Assembly (NCBI GenBank): GCA_037576215.1
Contig: JBANDB010000016.1
Coordinates: 1,426,001-1,490,000 of the forward strand
Length of the DNA: 64,000 nucleotides
DNA from: Armillaria gallica
Lineage: Eukaryota > Basidiomycota > Agaricomycetes > Agaricales > Physalacriaceae
Reading direction: 5' to 3'
Made by a program: the position numbers and the translations under genes. Positions within the stretch are counted from its first letter, which is position 1. Each line of letters opens with the position of its first letter. The notes beneath the pieces were generated by a model. That model searched no databases. It had not been told where the DNA came from and was given only the letters and a program-made list of their open reading frames with translations. Below are positions 44,011 through 54,761 of the stretch, one piece after another.

Positions 44011-45708
44011 ATGGTATCTCTACTAGACGACCTTGACGCCCTGGAGGCCATGATCCACGATGACCAGAAGCACCTCCACCGACGCCTCATTGTCATGGCC
44101 GTCATATTCGTGATATCTCTCTTCGGTACGACATTACTATTATGTTGCGGCGCTGGCGGCGATGAAACTGAATTCCTTGCCTTTTGCAGCCGTTTCGTTC
44201 CCTGGGATATCAAAGAGGTCGACATATCTACCGATACCGAAGGTCGTTTTCTTCATTGGGAAGCATTTCGGCACTGGTATGCGTAGTAAGGTCTGGCGTA
44301 ATGGATCATTCTGACTGTATACGCAGGTGTTATATTATCAACGGCATTCTGCCATCTTTTGCAAGACTCGTTTGAAGCATTACAGAATCCGTTGGTAGCA
44401 GAAAGTTACGGAAAGGTTGGGGACCAGTGTGGGTTGATAATGTGAGTAATGGTTTCTTGACTTTAATGTCAAGTCTGACTTGAAGAATAGATTGGGATCC
44501 CTTCTTTCAATATTCCTCATTGAATGTACGATTTACGGCTATTTTCTTGATCTCAATTTTTGACGTTGTTACAGATTCATCTACTTCATATGTTGACCAT
44601 CTACATGCTGAACCCTCTGAGCCCACATCTCCAATAGCCACATTACCTCCAACGTCTGAACCGCTATCTTTGATATGCGATGATCCTAGAGAAACGACAC
44701 CTGATGAAGGCACGCCGCTGATGTCATCCTCTTCTCATTCCTCACGTACTACTTCATCTCATCAACCCCAGCATTACCTTTCCTCCATAATAACGAATAC
44801 TCCTAGGCATCTTCGCAGCACCGAGTCGTACTACATCATCAACGATCTTAACTACCATGTAAACCATGGTGAATACCAGCTAATAGGGGGCAGAGGATCA
44901 TGCGTGTGCGTCTGCGTCTGTCCGGCGAATGCTGAAGGTGATAGACCTCGAGCGAAGAGCATTCCTCGCAGCGGCACTGCGACCCCAATCCACACTGCAG
45001 ATGTAGAAAACTCACATATTGGAAGGAGACGCCAAGTGGTCGGGATTCTCGTTCTACAGCTCGGTATCATGATTCATTCACTTGTGATTGGTCTGACGCT
45101 CTCGATCACACACGGCGCTGAATTCAGTACGTTCATTCTATCTAGATATCACTGTCGTGTTGACCATGCCCGCAGCTTCGCTTGTAACAGCGATCATATT
45201 CCATCAACTGTTTGAAGGGCTGAGCCTGGGCATCCGCATTGCCGCGTTGCCACCATCATCACCAGTGCCTCGATTGCCAGTTCCCAATACCGCATCGCGT
45301 TCAAAGTCGCGTCTTTCAGTCTTTGGCGCAGAGCCTCGAGGGGAATGGCATTGGCTTGCACCTGTACTCTCTCTACTCTTCGCCGTCACCACGCCTCTAG
45401 GACTGGGGGGCGGTATGTTAGCATTCTCTGGTAACATCAGCAAATCGCAGATGTTGCTCATACAGGGTCTCATGTCTGCTATCTCGGCCGGGATGCTGAT
45501 ATACGCTGCGACGGTGGAGATGATCGCCGGTGATTTCGTGTTTGGAAACCTGAATGGACATGAGCACGGGCACGATCACGGGGGGGAGATGGAGCTCGAG
45601 CATGATCACGACGAGGAAGAAGGCCCGACGCCGGGAAGAAAAGTCCTTGCTGTGGTCAGTCTGCTTGCTGGCGTGCTAGGGATGGGTCTTGTGGGTCTCG
45701 GGGAGTGA
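44011..45708 (+). CDS. ZIP-family zinc/iron permease
   Basis: There are six exons: 44011-44125, 44190-44276, 44327-44441, 44491-44525, 44575-45126 and 45176-45708; 478 residues. The splices restore the family order: LIVMAVIFVISLF, PKVVFFIGKHFGTG (TM2-3), VILSTAFCHLLQDSFEAL (TM3 with His), a long cytosolic loop, then GIMIHSLVIGLTLSITHGAEF (TM4: HSxxxG) and SLVTAIIFHQLFEGLSLG (TM5: HQxxEG). The two signatures form the metal-transport site. The loop carries a VCVCVCP run and a second His/Glu-rich tract (HEHGHDHGGE and EHDHDEEEG) lies before the last helix. It probably imports Zn2+ or Fe2+ across plasma or organelle membranes. The short C-terminus (GMGLVGLGE) is normal for ZIPs. Confidence 0.9.
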
Positions 45709-46149
45709 TGAGCTGAGCATTTTAGAGATATTGTATTCTAGTAATCTGGATTTTGTAATTTGGAACAGTGCTGTGTCATAGACTTGCATCTCATTTCATC
45801 ATTACACGGCACGGTACCTTCAGTGATGCTAGTTGCGCGTTCCTACGTTGACGGATCGCAGATATTTGAGCCCCAATAAGGGACTTCGCAGGGACACCAG
45901 CTTTTGCAAGCCGTATAGAGGTAAGAGCCCGTGGCACAGTCATATAATGCGAAAGAAAGTTCAGCCTGGAAATGAGGCATCTATTAGAAAGTGAGGGGAG
46001 AGAATACAGCACGTATCCTATGGTGAGTTTGAAGAACGCTTCCAGAGGCAGTATCCTTTTCCAGTACCTGATAAATCTTCGATCTTTGATGGCAGGGCGT
46101 CACACAAGGTACCGAGGATGACCCACCTTCGGTTGCATCATTGGTTCCT
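45709..46149. other. Intergenic with a short dispersed repeat
   Basis: Holds repeat copy 1 at 45825-45905, listed separately; otherwise nothing recognised. Confidence 0.45.
45825..45905. repeat. Short dispersed repeat, copy 1
   Basis: It shares GATGCTAGTTGCG, GATATTTGAG.CCCAATAA and CTTCGCA in order and spacing with 48838-48917. On the minus strand both read as similar peptides (KSLIGAQISAIRQ and KTIIGTQISIIRQ), suggesting a coding origin. Confidence 0.5.
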
Positions 46150-46640
46150 CAATACCTATTAACTGGGCGCCAAAGGTGGTGAGCCAGAGGGAGTCCCGGC
46201 GCACCAATCCCCGTTGCCCTCCCAGCGACGTCGTCCCAAATGTTACCAGCACCAACCACGGCTGTCTGCGTCGCAGAGTCTTACGTGACCTCGTTGAAGC
46301 GTGTCATAGCGATCTACAGCCCGGGCGTCGAGGAAAATCCTTGATTCGCGGCGCGTCCGCGGCCTTTGATCTGCAGGGGTTAGTTGGGCTTTAACTCGGC
46401 TTCAGTGGACACGTACGTCGTACACCAAACAGTGTCTTCACCTCGCCTGGCGTCAAGCATGAACGAGCAAAGGCGTCTGTTACGGACGAGACCGAATCAT
46501 TCAAGGTGATATTTAGCTTCCGACCATGTGACAGCAGGCCAGACAGCTCCGCCTCGAGATAAGTAGCGTCCAATGATACGACCGTCCCTCCAACGAGGAT
46601 AGAAGACGAATTATACTGTGGTCGGAAAGTGACGCGTCAA
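46150..46640 (-). pseudogene. BBE-type FAD-linked oxidase pseudogene fragment
   Basis: On the minus strand from 46374, after an acceptor CCCCTGCAG, the frame reads KGRGRAANQGFSSTPGL, stop, IAMTRFNEVT, stop, DSATQTAVVGAGNIWDDV, then a compressed GRATGIG. This is the FAD-binding (PCMH) core of berberine-bridge-type oxidases, whose normal sequence runs KGGGH.xNxGFSSTxGVxIAMxRF. The stops fall at residues that are usually Gln or Val and Tyr, and the stretch between DDV and GRATGIG is missing. The 46391-46640 part upstream is open (LDATYLEAELSG) but was not assigned. Non-functional. Confidence 0.65.
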
Positions 46641-47171
46641 GGGAAACCAGAATCAAACTTCAGGTCCTGCCTACCCCCACCTTTCTTATTTAATGTTCTC
46701 CGGATATCCAGTTGGAAAAATGCTCCTGCCATTATCTCGAATTCCGAAGGGTGGCCCTTGGAAACTTATGGGTTTCTAGGTGGCAGGGAAGCGCAGAAGG
46801 GGACCTTGGCATCTTGCACAAAAAAAAGAAACAAGTTGGGTCCGGCTAATCCCGGCACCGTGTCCCTCGTTCGCGCTTTACTCGGGGGCACGCGTTCACC
46901 ACGATGTAACCATTTTTGTCGCTTAACTATGCTTCCTCTACGATGCTACGCCAAATCCGATTCGTCCTCAAAGCAAGCTCATCGACACACGGCAAAATAT
47001 ATCTGAATCAGGCGACGACCAAGAACAGAGTATGTCCTAGATTATAGGTACGTTCGCTGCATTTACTATACTTATGAACAAGTAGGAATCACATCGCTCC
47101 TTAGGAACGTCCTATAGAACGAGTTATGGCAGTCTAAATCAAGTCCAAAGTCCCACCCCGACTTTCAGACG
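46641..47171. other. Intergenic, no supported gene
   Basis: Nothing recognised; an A-run lies near 46820. Confidence 0.5.
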
Positions 47172-48463
47172 TTACATGAGCTCTGTCCTTTCAGCAACTA
47201 CCACGAGCTCATCTGACTGTTCCCGTTGAGCTTCAATGTCCATTTCAAGGACTGCGCTCTGCACGGTGGATTCTTGAAAGCTTGTCGTGGAAGGTCGTGA
47301 CGTTTGAGAAGATTGCGAAGACTCCGTCTGGAAACGAATTGTAGACATCGGCGAACTTTCATCGTGTTCTTCGGTTGCCTGCGTGTGTCCTGCTGCTGAT
47401 CTGCCGATAAGGAGGGTGGGCGCAACTCCCTACACAAGGTATTGAATAAATGACAAAGAGAATCGAAGGTCACGAACGCACCTTCGCGATGGCAGTTAGG
47501 ACATCAAAGTAATCCACTGCAACATTATTGCCAAGGAAGAAACCCAGGAATAGGACCAGAGCTATCGAATAGAGAGCGTAGGACTGCACCAACACTTCAA
47601 TACAACGGCGATACATTTTCAGTCGGTCGCCTGCTCCGCGTACAATCCCGTTCACAGTCAACATGCGAAAAAGGATGAACACCGTACACCATAATGTCGT
47701 TGCCAGGGTGGAAGATAAGTAGAGCGTCAGCAATACCGACTCTGATTGACTGAAGTAGTCATGGTATACAATAATGATTTTCGACACTGCACGAAAGTTT
47801 GGTAAATGAAGAGGATAGAAGAGATCAGACACTTTACCAGTTGCAGAAATTAGGCAAAAGATTGGAGGTAGAACGATGTACCAACACCGGCCCCAGGCCG
47901 TCCAACAGCACCAAATCTGGAGTCAAAAAGATGTAAGCTGACGTGGACGATCACCAACAAAGTAATGCACACAATATATGAGTCTGCGAGAATGGTATTC
48001 ATAGTGGCTGCAATTCCCATCTGCCAAATGAATGCTTGGTTCGTGCCATTAATCTCCGAGTACACAGTCCAGAAACTTTGTCCGTTTTCGATGAATGCAG
48101 AGCATATAGATGACCATTGGACAGCGAAATTGATAGTAGTCAGTATATGAAGGAGAATAATAATGACGGCCAAGCCTCGTCGTCGGATCGGCCAAAATTT
48201 ACTGATGACTTTGCCAATCCGTCAGCTTGGATGTCGTAGCAGAGATGCTCCTGGCTCACATATATTCCGCATCGTAACAGCAAGAATGCCAGTGTATATG
48301 CCTGTTATCAGTCAACACTTGCATGTCCAAGCAGTAAACATTGTTGCCCACCATGCAATAACGCGTAGAAAATTTGGGAGTTCAGCACAATATCGTTAAC
48401 TTGAAACACGAGAGCTTTGTCTTCGTCAGTAAGATCCGGTGGAATATCGGTCTGAATCGCCAT
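47172..48463 (-). CDS. Basidiomycete multi-span membrane protein, unknown function
   Basis: This is a multi-exon minus-strand gene. The likely start is the ATG at 48463 (CCCCCATGG context), reading MAIQTDIPPDLTDEDK. First exons: 48463-48352, 48301-48260, then from 48208. Helical segments in order are VLNSQIFYALLHG, GIYTGILAVTMRNI, KFWPIRRRGLAVIIILLHIL, WQMGIAATMNTILADSYI, WCCWTAWGRCWYIVLPPIFCLI, VLLTLYLSSTLATTLWCTVFILF and SYALYSIALVLFLGFFLGNNV. The Y-T-G helix, WQMG..AT and CWTAWG motifs are those of a large agaricomycete family of 7-helix-like proteins, distinct from the DUF6534 gene at the left end. The C-tail (about 85 residues, Ser/Thr/Glu-rich) is cytosolic-like and ends ERTELM. No function is known. 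Confidence 0.8.
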
Positions 48464-49019
48464 GGGGGAAAGTAAGAACAACGGGGAAGCGAGTGCATAA
48501 GGATAACACATACCAACCCTCTGATTATAAACAGTGCAGTTACTGGTCATGCTCATTGGCTGCTGCGAAGGATCGAGTCGGAACAGGATCCTTACGTACC
48601 GATTATATTTGGCGCTTAATGAACCTCGTGTACATCGACATTTTTAACTCGCAAGTGCGGTATTGCAGGAAAAAGGCTTCTACCTTTTCAGTTGTGTTGA
48701 TTTAGGGTGCCCGGGAAGAGAATCAAGGCAACCGTCAATATGAAATCTACATGTACTGACATGGGCTTCTTTTGTCGCGGCGTGATACCTGATTAGATCT
48801 TACCCCAAGATTAACAGGAGAAAGGTAGGAACATTACGATGCTAGTTGCGATTGTTACCACATTGTCGGATGATGGATATTTGAGTCCCAATAATGGTCT
48901 TCGCAAGAACAGCAAGCAATGACAAATACAAGGTTTCATCGATTAGCTTCATCGATAATCATTGAACTTCATAGATGGGCTCATTGTTCCAGTTTCCGTA
49001 GAACCGACCACCGAGAACA
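48464..49019. other. Intergenic with short dispersed repeat copy 2
   Basis: This is the 5' flank of the membrane-protein gene. Positions 48838-48917 match 45825-45905. Confidence 0.45.
48838..48917. repeat. Short dispersed repeat, copy 2
   Basis: See copy 1 at 45825-45905. The two flank the minus-strand membrane-protein gene and the oxidase pseudogene, which would fit relics of a local duplication. Confidence 0.45.
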
Positions 49020-49891
49020 TCATTTCACAAGTCATTTGTCTCGTTAGAGTCGGACGGTGGTCTAGATAATTTTGAGCACGCATCGCAAACTCGAATGGAA
49101 CATTTTCTTTCCTGGAACATCATCCTTGGTTTGCCTTGAATGACAACCCCAAAATCCAGGTGTCTCGCCTCGAGAATCTTCAAAATTCCATCATGGGCGG
49201 GTTTCTGTTCCATGTTGTAAAGCAATGACAACGTACGACATTTCATCAGGTGATTTTGTTGCGGCCAAGGTATTGTCAGAACCGTATACAAGGACATACC
49301 CATCTCCGGGAATTTTAGCCAAGTCAGTCAAAGTATGATACATACGAATATCTTCAAGAATGCTCCATATAAATGCCGGTGACTAGGCCCTGCATACTGT
49401 CGCTGTTGTCAATGTCAATGGCATCTACGTTCTCAGGTAAACCGACCCAGAGATTGGTATCGTCAGGCCAGTGCATCCTAACTATCCTGTAATTCGAGCG
49501 AGCTGTCAGTGATCTTCGTCCACACTAGCTCGTCCCTTACCTACAGCAATAAGGATGATGGTTAATGTGACCCACCTGAAGGGTGAACGTTAAACGAGTA
49601 ACCTAACCTGAAGTACTTAATTGGCTACACTCTGTTGGGAATAGACATCGGCAGGCAAATGAACGTGACGAATATGGCTCGAACGAACGTATATTCGTGG
49701 ACGGATACGTGGGTGGTGGTGGTACGAAGCCAAGAGGCGGCCCTAGTGATCGATACGAAAATCAAAATAATGTAAAACAAAAGACGGCGTAGCCGTCGGC
49801 CCAGTGGCTGTGAAACCACAATCCTCAACACACTCGCCATCAATAAATCTACGGTTGTTTCTTCAAGTTTCCTTTGACCAACCTTTGACAA
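49020..49891 (-). CDS. Possible small hypothetical gene, poorly resolved
   Basis: Protein-like pieces lie on the minus strand: a 49891-49625 frame with a single hydrophobic helix (LLFYIILIFVSI), then RIVRMHWPDDTNLWVGLPENV near 49490-49440 in two overlapping parts, and DGYVLVYGSDNTLAATKSPD near 49290. Alternative frames in the same stretch are also open, and I could not join them with confidence. It may be a real multi-exon gene or a relic. No family is recognised. Confidence 0.25.
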
Positions 49892-50160
49892 TCGGAAAAC
49901 TTAGCAGGAGGAGGATTTTTTAATTCTGATCAATGTCCAAAGAGACATTGAGCGGCCCGGATTAACCGCATGGCAGTCACGGGACTGACGGGCCTCGTTG
50001 AGTTGAAGTTGGACTGCTCCATTGACTTTTGCTCCTTTATCCAGTGCCTGGTCCTCCTCTTATCAGCGCATCAAGATCTACTGTCAGTATCGGTCTTTCC
50101 TTTCATTTTGAGTCCCATGATGCTGACGTTTCTTTTTCGGAAGCTTCTGAGCTTTGTTCA

Positions 50161-51576
50161 ATGTCCAACGAGGGTTTTATTGCGCGATTGAACGACGACG
50201 TCCTGTTGGAAATATTCCTCCGCATATGCTCAGAAAAGCCCCAGAATGCCTACCCCAAATACCCGTACTCCGCATTACAATTGTCACTCGTCTGCTCACG
50301 TTGGCGTGCGGTGTTGCTGTCCTCCCCTCGCCTGTGGACCAACATCACTCTCATTTGCTGCTCAATCAAAGCATCAACAGATAGTGAACATGGACTCGCT
50401 GAGCATGCTCACCATGCTATGGCTCAGGAAGAGATCACGAGTCTTTATGTGCAGCGCTCGCGGGGCTGGTTAATCAGCATATTCGTATGCAAGAGCACAA
50501 AATCTCCGCGGTCGACCAATCCCCCTCCTTCCATTCGGATGTTCCCAATTAGTGACAGGCAGATTGATCTTCTCTGCCAGGCTATCGGCTGGAAAGAGAT
50601 CAGCTTTTGGAGCACAGGTCATTCTCAGCATGCGGAAGCTCGAAGTTGGCGCCGTTTGCTGGAAAAAGGTGCATCGTCATCGTGTTGCAAGACTCTGGAT
50701 ACTGTCGTGCTCTCAGAAAATAGTACCAAGCTCCACAACTCGCCTGCGTTTTCGCTGGCCTCCAATTTGCACAACCTCTATGTTCACGGCATTGACTGCT
50801 GTGGCGGCCTTGTATACGAATCATCACAAAGTGATTTCCCTTTCAATAAAATCCGCTTGTTGGCCTTCAATAGCTTCCCCACTAGAGGCAAGATTGAAGC
50901 TGATGGCCTCCACGAGACGCACTCCGCCCTTAGGTGTTTCCCATACCTTCGAGACCTTATAGTCACAGTTCCACACATCAGTTCTTCTGACGTCCTAATC
51001 CCATCGATGATTTCTTTCCCATATCTGACTTCCTTGAACCTCTTGGTTGACTACACCAACCAGGGCAAGGTGAAGAGCTTCTTATTCAATATATCTTCAC
51101 CGTATCTGCGTTCTTTCGCCCTGAAATACAGAGACGATATTGTCCAACACCCCTTAGCAGAGGAATCTGTGATCAGTTTCCTCAGCACCTGCTCGCGTTC
51201 TCTTCGTTCATTCACGTTGGAGAAAGTTCCCATTCGACCATCAACTCTGATTAGCATTCTTTCTGTTGTCCCCGGGTTAACACACCTCGAGCTCCGCGAT
51301 CTCGTGCCAGGAAGCTTCATCCCGTATTGTCCTGTCTCCCAGGTCCTGGCCACCTATATGGAGACCAATCCCATGTTCCTTGCGGATCTCGAGGCGGTGG
51401 TGTTGATTTGGCAAAGAGAGGATACAGAGGGCAAGCTAGAAAAGGCACTGATGGAAATGGTCGAGATGCGCAGTGTGTACGGAAAGCTGAAAGAGGTGAC
51501 AATCGGTCGGCTCAATCCATTCGAAGAATTAAGTGTGGATACCAATCATCGACTGGCGGCATTGAAACGGGGTTAA
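50161..51576 (+). CDS. F-box protein
   Basis: A single exon encodes 471 residues. The start at 50161 (MSNEGFIARLNDDVLL) is the first ATG of the frame. The F-box near residues 5-60 reads LNDDVLLEIFLRICSEKP...LQLSLVCSRWRAVLLSSPRLWTNI, with the typical VCSxWR..xxxxPxLW. The rest has loose leucine-rich repeats (LHNLYVHGID, LRSFTLEKVPI, LTHLELRDLVPG). It is probably an SCF ubiquitin-ligase substrate receptor. It is related in design to the F-box gene at 41819 but not a close copy. Confidence 0.85.
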   Translation: MSNEGFIARLNDDVLLEIFLRICSEKPQNAYPKYPYSALQLSLVCSRWRAVLLSSPRLWTNITLICCSIKASTDSEHGLAEHAHHAMAQEEITSLYVQRSRGWLISIFVCKSTKSPRSTNPPPSIRMFPISDRQIDLLCQAIGWKEISFWSTGHSQHAEARSWRRLLEKGASSSCCKTLDTVVLSENSTKLHNSPAFSLASNLHNLYVHGIDCCGGLVYESSQSDFPFNKIRLLAFNSFPTRGKIEADGLHETHSALRCFPYLRDLIVTVPHISSSDVLIPSMISFPYLTSLNLLVDYTNQGKVKSFLFNISSPYLRSFALKYRDDIVQHPLAEESVISFLSTCSRSLRSFTLEKVPIRPSTLISILSVVPGLTHLELRDLVPGSFIPYCPVSQVLATYMETNPMFLADLEAVVLIWQREDTEGKLEKALMEMVEMRSVYGKLKEVTIGRLNPFEELSVDTNHRLAALKRG

Positions 51577-51991
51577 CCGACGGGCGGCGCAGAAACGAGA
51601 CCTCATAATTGGCCTCCCTTGCGATCTCCTCTATGAAATATTTGCCAATGTTATAACTGAATGAGAACAGCGAGGATGATCTCAGAAAGCGTCAGTTAGA
51701 ATTATATTTGGTACACAAGCAGGGGCAGGATGTTCAAAGACAGCTCAGGCTATCTAGAAGGTTCCGATGAATCGGTATCGGGCGGTTATATCGTAGTAGA
51801 GGTCGGGCGTACCAAATTAAATCAAAATGACAAGCGTCTGACCGTCAATGTAACATTGCCATGAGTAATACTACACAGTGTCCCCCAAAGCTGAACCCTT
51901 GGCGTATATGAACATCGCCCCTCCGAGATATTGAACGGGTCTATTCCAATCCTCGTTTTCTGTATACTTCTCCTTGGTAATCCGCACTAAT
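51577..51991. other. Sequence abutting the truncated AA8 copy
   Basis: The minus strand directly after the duplication breakpoint holds a coding-like stretch (TENEDWNRPVQYLGGAMFIYA, in two parts) in a different frame from the AA8 exon. It may be the end of an unrelated gene into which the duplicate was joined. Otherwise nothing is seen. Confidence 0.35.
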
Positions 51992-52307
51992 TCAGTGCAT
52001 CCAGAAAGATGAAAATCGGAGGCAAACTCCCCATCCTGTTCCGTCGGTCAGAGAAAATGCCTGTTCAGGGAAGCAATTCAAACACGATTTAGCGTTGGAA
52101 ATTCCAGCTTACCATCTGACCAATAAAATCAGTGCCGATGGTTTCTGGGAGCGCCATGCCGAAGATAAATCCGGTCGACGAATCTTGTAACGCCTGGAAT
52201 GTCATTCCAGTGGTTGGATCGGTGTAGGAAGAGGCGGGCTGGCCAGCAGCTCCTCTGATGCTTAACAGCACCGCGATGGAAGTCGCCAATGTACGCCGAG
52301 AGAGCAT
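51992..52307 (-). pseudogene. Truncated AA8 gene copy: signal peptide, exon 1 and a foreign tail
   Basis: Minus-strand exon 1 (52307-52113) is 195 nt as in the full gene and encodes a nearly identical signal peptide and start of the cytochrome domain. Intron 1 (52112-52061) is also 52 nt with intact GT-AG. Exon 2 matches only through GWG and then runs into unrelated sequence, ending after about a dozen residues at 51992. The predicted product is 87 residues without heme ligands. The copied TATA and leader mean it might still be transcribed. It cannot be a functional AA8. Confidence 0.8.
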
Positions 52308-53165
52308 GGCCAACGAAACCGGAATTGATGTAGCAGACGAATAAAGGAGAGTAGTAAAGCCTGTGCACGGGGAGGCGAGAGGTAGCGAATGAGAGAAAGG
52401 ATATTAGCGTTTCAATTTGGCTGGACAGCTTTTATAAGCAAGTAAACGGTTGTGCTGAGGGTGCATGAAGTTGCAACCGCGACTTTATGGCATCAAAGGG
52501 ATCGGCAGCGACGTAGAGGTGAAAGACCTATACGAGCCTGAGCACAACAATTCGGAGATTAGTATGACGAAAGAGGAAATGGTGGCGCTCAAACGCACAT
52601 GTAACAGACACCTGGGGCGTTACGAGCACCATGGCAGTATTCGACAAACGGCGACCTTGTATGTAATGAGACAAGGTGCGACGAATCCGGATTTTCTCCA
52701 GATGGCCTAAGGTCGTAAGCAAGATCCGGGTGATGTGTCTCAGAAAGAATTGGACTTGGCACGAAGGAGTTCCACATCTGCTATGCGCTTGACCTTGGCC
52801 CCCGTATATTGGATCACACAAGTGCAGCAGCAGAAAGCTGCCCATGACGTTTGAAAGCTGACAGGTAGCTTCCGCATCCTAAGTAGCGACAGAAAGATTC
52901 CGAGGTACCACAGCTACCACAAGTGATAACGTGCCGTCAGGACAGAACCACCGCTACAAAGACATTGACCGAGCTGCTCTCCGGAGGCATCCTCTCGCGA
53001 TGATGATGCTATCCGAAGCAACTGCTTGTAAGATTATATGAACTGGAAGTTCTATTTACGTCCAGCAGAGCGAAGAATGAGCCAGCTAAGTCATTATCCT
53101 AACTGTGTATTTGTTCATCTACAAATTGATCTTAGTTGGGAAACCGACGACAGAGGACGACACTC
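52026..53165 (-). repeat. Segmental duplication, inverted minus-strand copy
   Basis: This is the inverted counterpart of 38475-40090, covering upstream sequence, TATA box, leader, exon 1, intron 1 and the beginning of exon 2 of the AA8 gene. It lacks the ~450 bp present at 39213-39668. Centre-to-centre distance to the other copy is about 13 kb. Confidence 0.85.
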
Positions 53166-53431
53166 ACCTTGTTCAGATACTCAAGGACGAGCGACGCAGC
53201 ACAGCCCGTCAGGATAGAATGGCAAGAACGGAGTCGTGTTGAAACTTGATGGGTACAAACGGCCTTCGTCGATGTAAGGGAAGACAAGCGCGATCGAGTT
53301 ACCATGCCGACGGCAGCGAGGGAACTTTGAATTACCAACCCCGGCTTCCCGGACCGACTTGGAGTTAGAAAAAATCCAAGACACTACTCTTCAGCTCGCC
53401 ACTGTCAATCTTGGTTCCTTATACTCCTATC
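53166..53431. other. Short intergenic stretch
   Basis: A minus-strand fragment (ILTGCAASLVLEYLNK followed by a GTGAGT donor, near 53215-53165) looks like the end of an exon, but no continuation was found. It may be the promoter side of the coiled-coil gene. Confidence 0.3.
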
Positions 53432-54347
53432 ATGGAAGATCACACTGTCATACGACCCTCAAAGACTAGAAGCGAGTCTACAATTATCGCGTCCTTGAGT
53501 GTGAGTCTCGACGAGTTAAAACAAAAGGCCGATGCGCAGAGAAAAGCATTTAGTGCTATGGAAGAAAGACTTCAGAGTCAAATCGATAGATTGAAGGACA
53601 CTGAACAAAAGTTTAACTCACTAAACAAGTATACCGAGGACGCCAAACAGAAGTTGACGGAGCAATTGAAATTTGAGGTCCTTGACCGCTTTTGTGAAGG
53701 TAACACCACATTTCCTCTAAGGCGTTTCGATAATTTGCTCATTAGACGCCCTAGCACTGACCAATATCCTGCAGAAGAACATCAACGATCTCGAAATTCT
53801 ACTGTACATTTTATCAGTTGAACTAGAAAACTCGATATTGGCATATGGTACGCAAATTCCTGTAGCCGAGACTAAATGCTGACAAAAAGCATGCACAGCT
53901 CCCATTGCATTTGTATTTGTAACGTACTATCTATACCATGAACGTAACGCGCTACCGGACTTCTTTTATCAGTTTCCTCCACGTCTTCACCTGAAGTACG
54001 TCGATATCCTGAAGCGCATCCCACCAACCTCTGAAATGACCTTGGGTGCCCTCAACGGCATCATGGACGGTCCCTATAGCGAGACCATCCAACTCCTCAT
54101 CCACTTATGGGTGATCCGCGTAGGTTTGGCCGACAAACAAAGCATTGCGCATCCAGTCCCCGATATCACTTTTGCCTCGGAGACTCTTCACGATCTCATC
54201 CATGACCCGGGCCAACGAGCCTTGATAGAAAGAATTTTACCTTCTCTGGTCGTCGAAGAAGGTATCAACGATCAGATCAAGTACTTCGTGTCTTCCTGGC
54301 GATGTCGATTGACAAGATGCGAGACTATCGCCGAGGTCCTTGTGTAA
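53432..54347 (+). CDS. Hypothetical protein with N-terminal coiled coil
   Basis: Three exons (53432-53699, 53746-53847, 53890-54347) with 46- and 42-nt introns encode 275 residues. Residues about 25-85 form a charged heptad-like coiled coil (LDELKQKADAQRKAFSAMEE, then LQSQIDRLKDTEQKFNSL). A middle helical part (DALALTNILQKNINDLEILL) and a hydrophobic stretch (PIAFVFVTYYLYHERNALPD) follow, and the C-terminal half is mostly helical. The single-frame continuity across both junctions supports the model. No family is recognised. Confidence 0.65.
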
Positions 54348-54761
54348 TGATACGATTATTGTAGTCAAGATTAGTACATTACATATGAAAATCACCACTT
54401 CGCAACGTAAATGCTGGAAAGATGTTGTCGCACAGACATGCTAAGTACTCTCCGCATGGAACGTAAAGGCCCGTCAAATTGTCCAGAGACCTGCAGCAAA
54501 AGTGAAACCTGCGCGGACTCGTGTTCGTAGTTATATGAGGGCAAATGTGTGGAAGTGCCAGGCTCCTGGCAACAAATGTATACCACTACTAAAGAGATAT
54601 CCATCTTATCGTAACAAGAGGCTGTCGGAGAAGAGGGGAAATAGTTTCTGCCCGAGCACGATTCTACAAAGAGGTATACCTGATGATCAGGACCAAGGTA
54701 GCCGGGCGCAGACCATCTTGAACCAATATCGGGGTGCGCAAGGAAAGATGTACAAGCTCAG
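54348..54761. other. Intergenic between convergent genes
   Basis: Shared 3' region of the coiled-coil gene and the minus-strand F-box/LRR gene; nothing else seen. Confidence 0.5.

Noticed and set aside
50029..50160. Upstream extension of the F-box protein before position 50161
   Set aside because: The frame is open but has no ATG before 50161, and the F-box starts immediately after that ATG.
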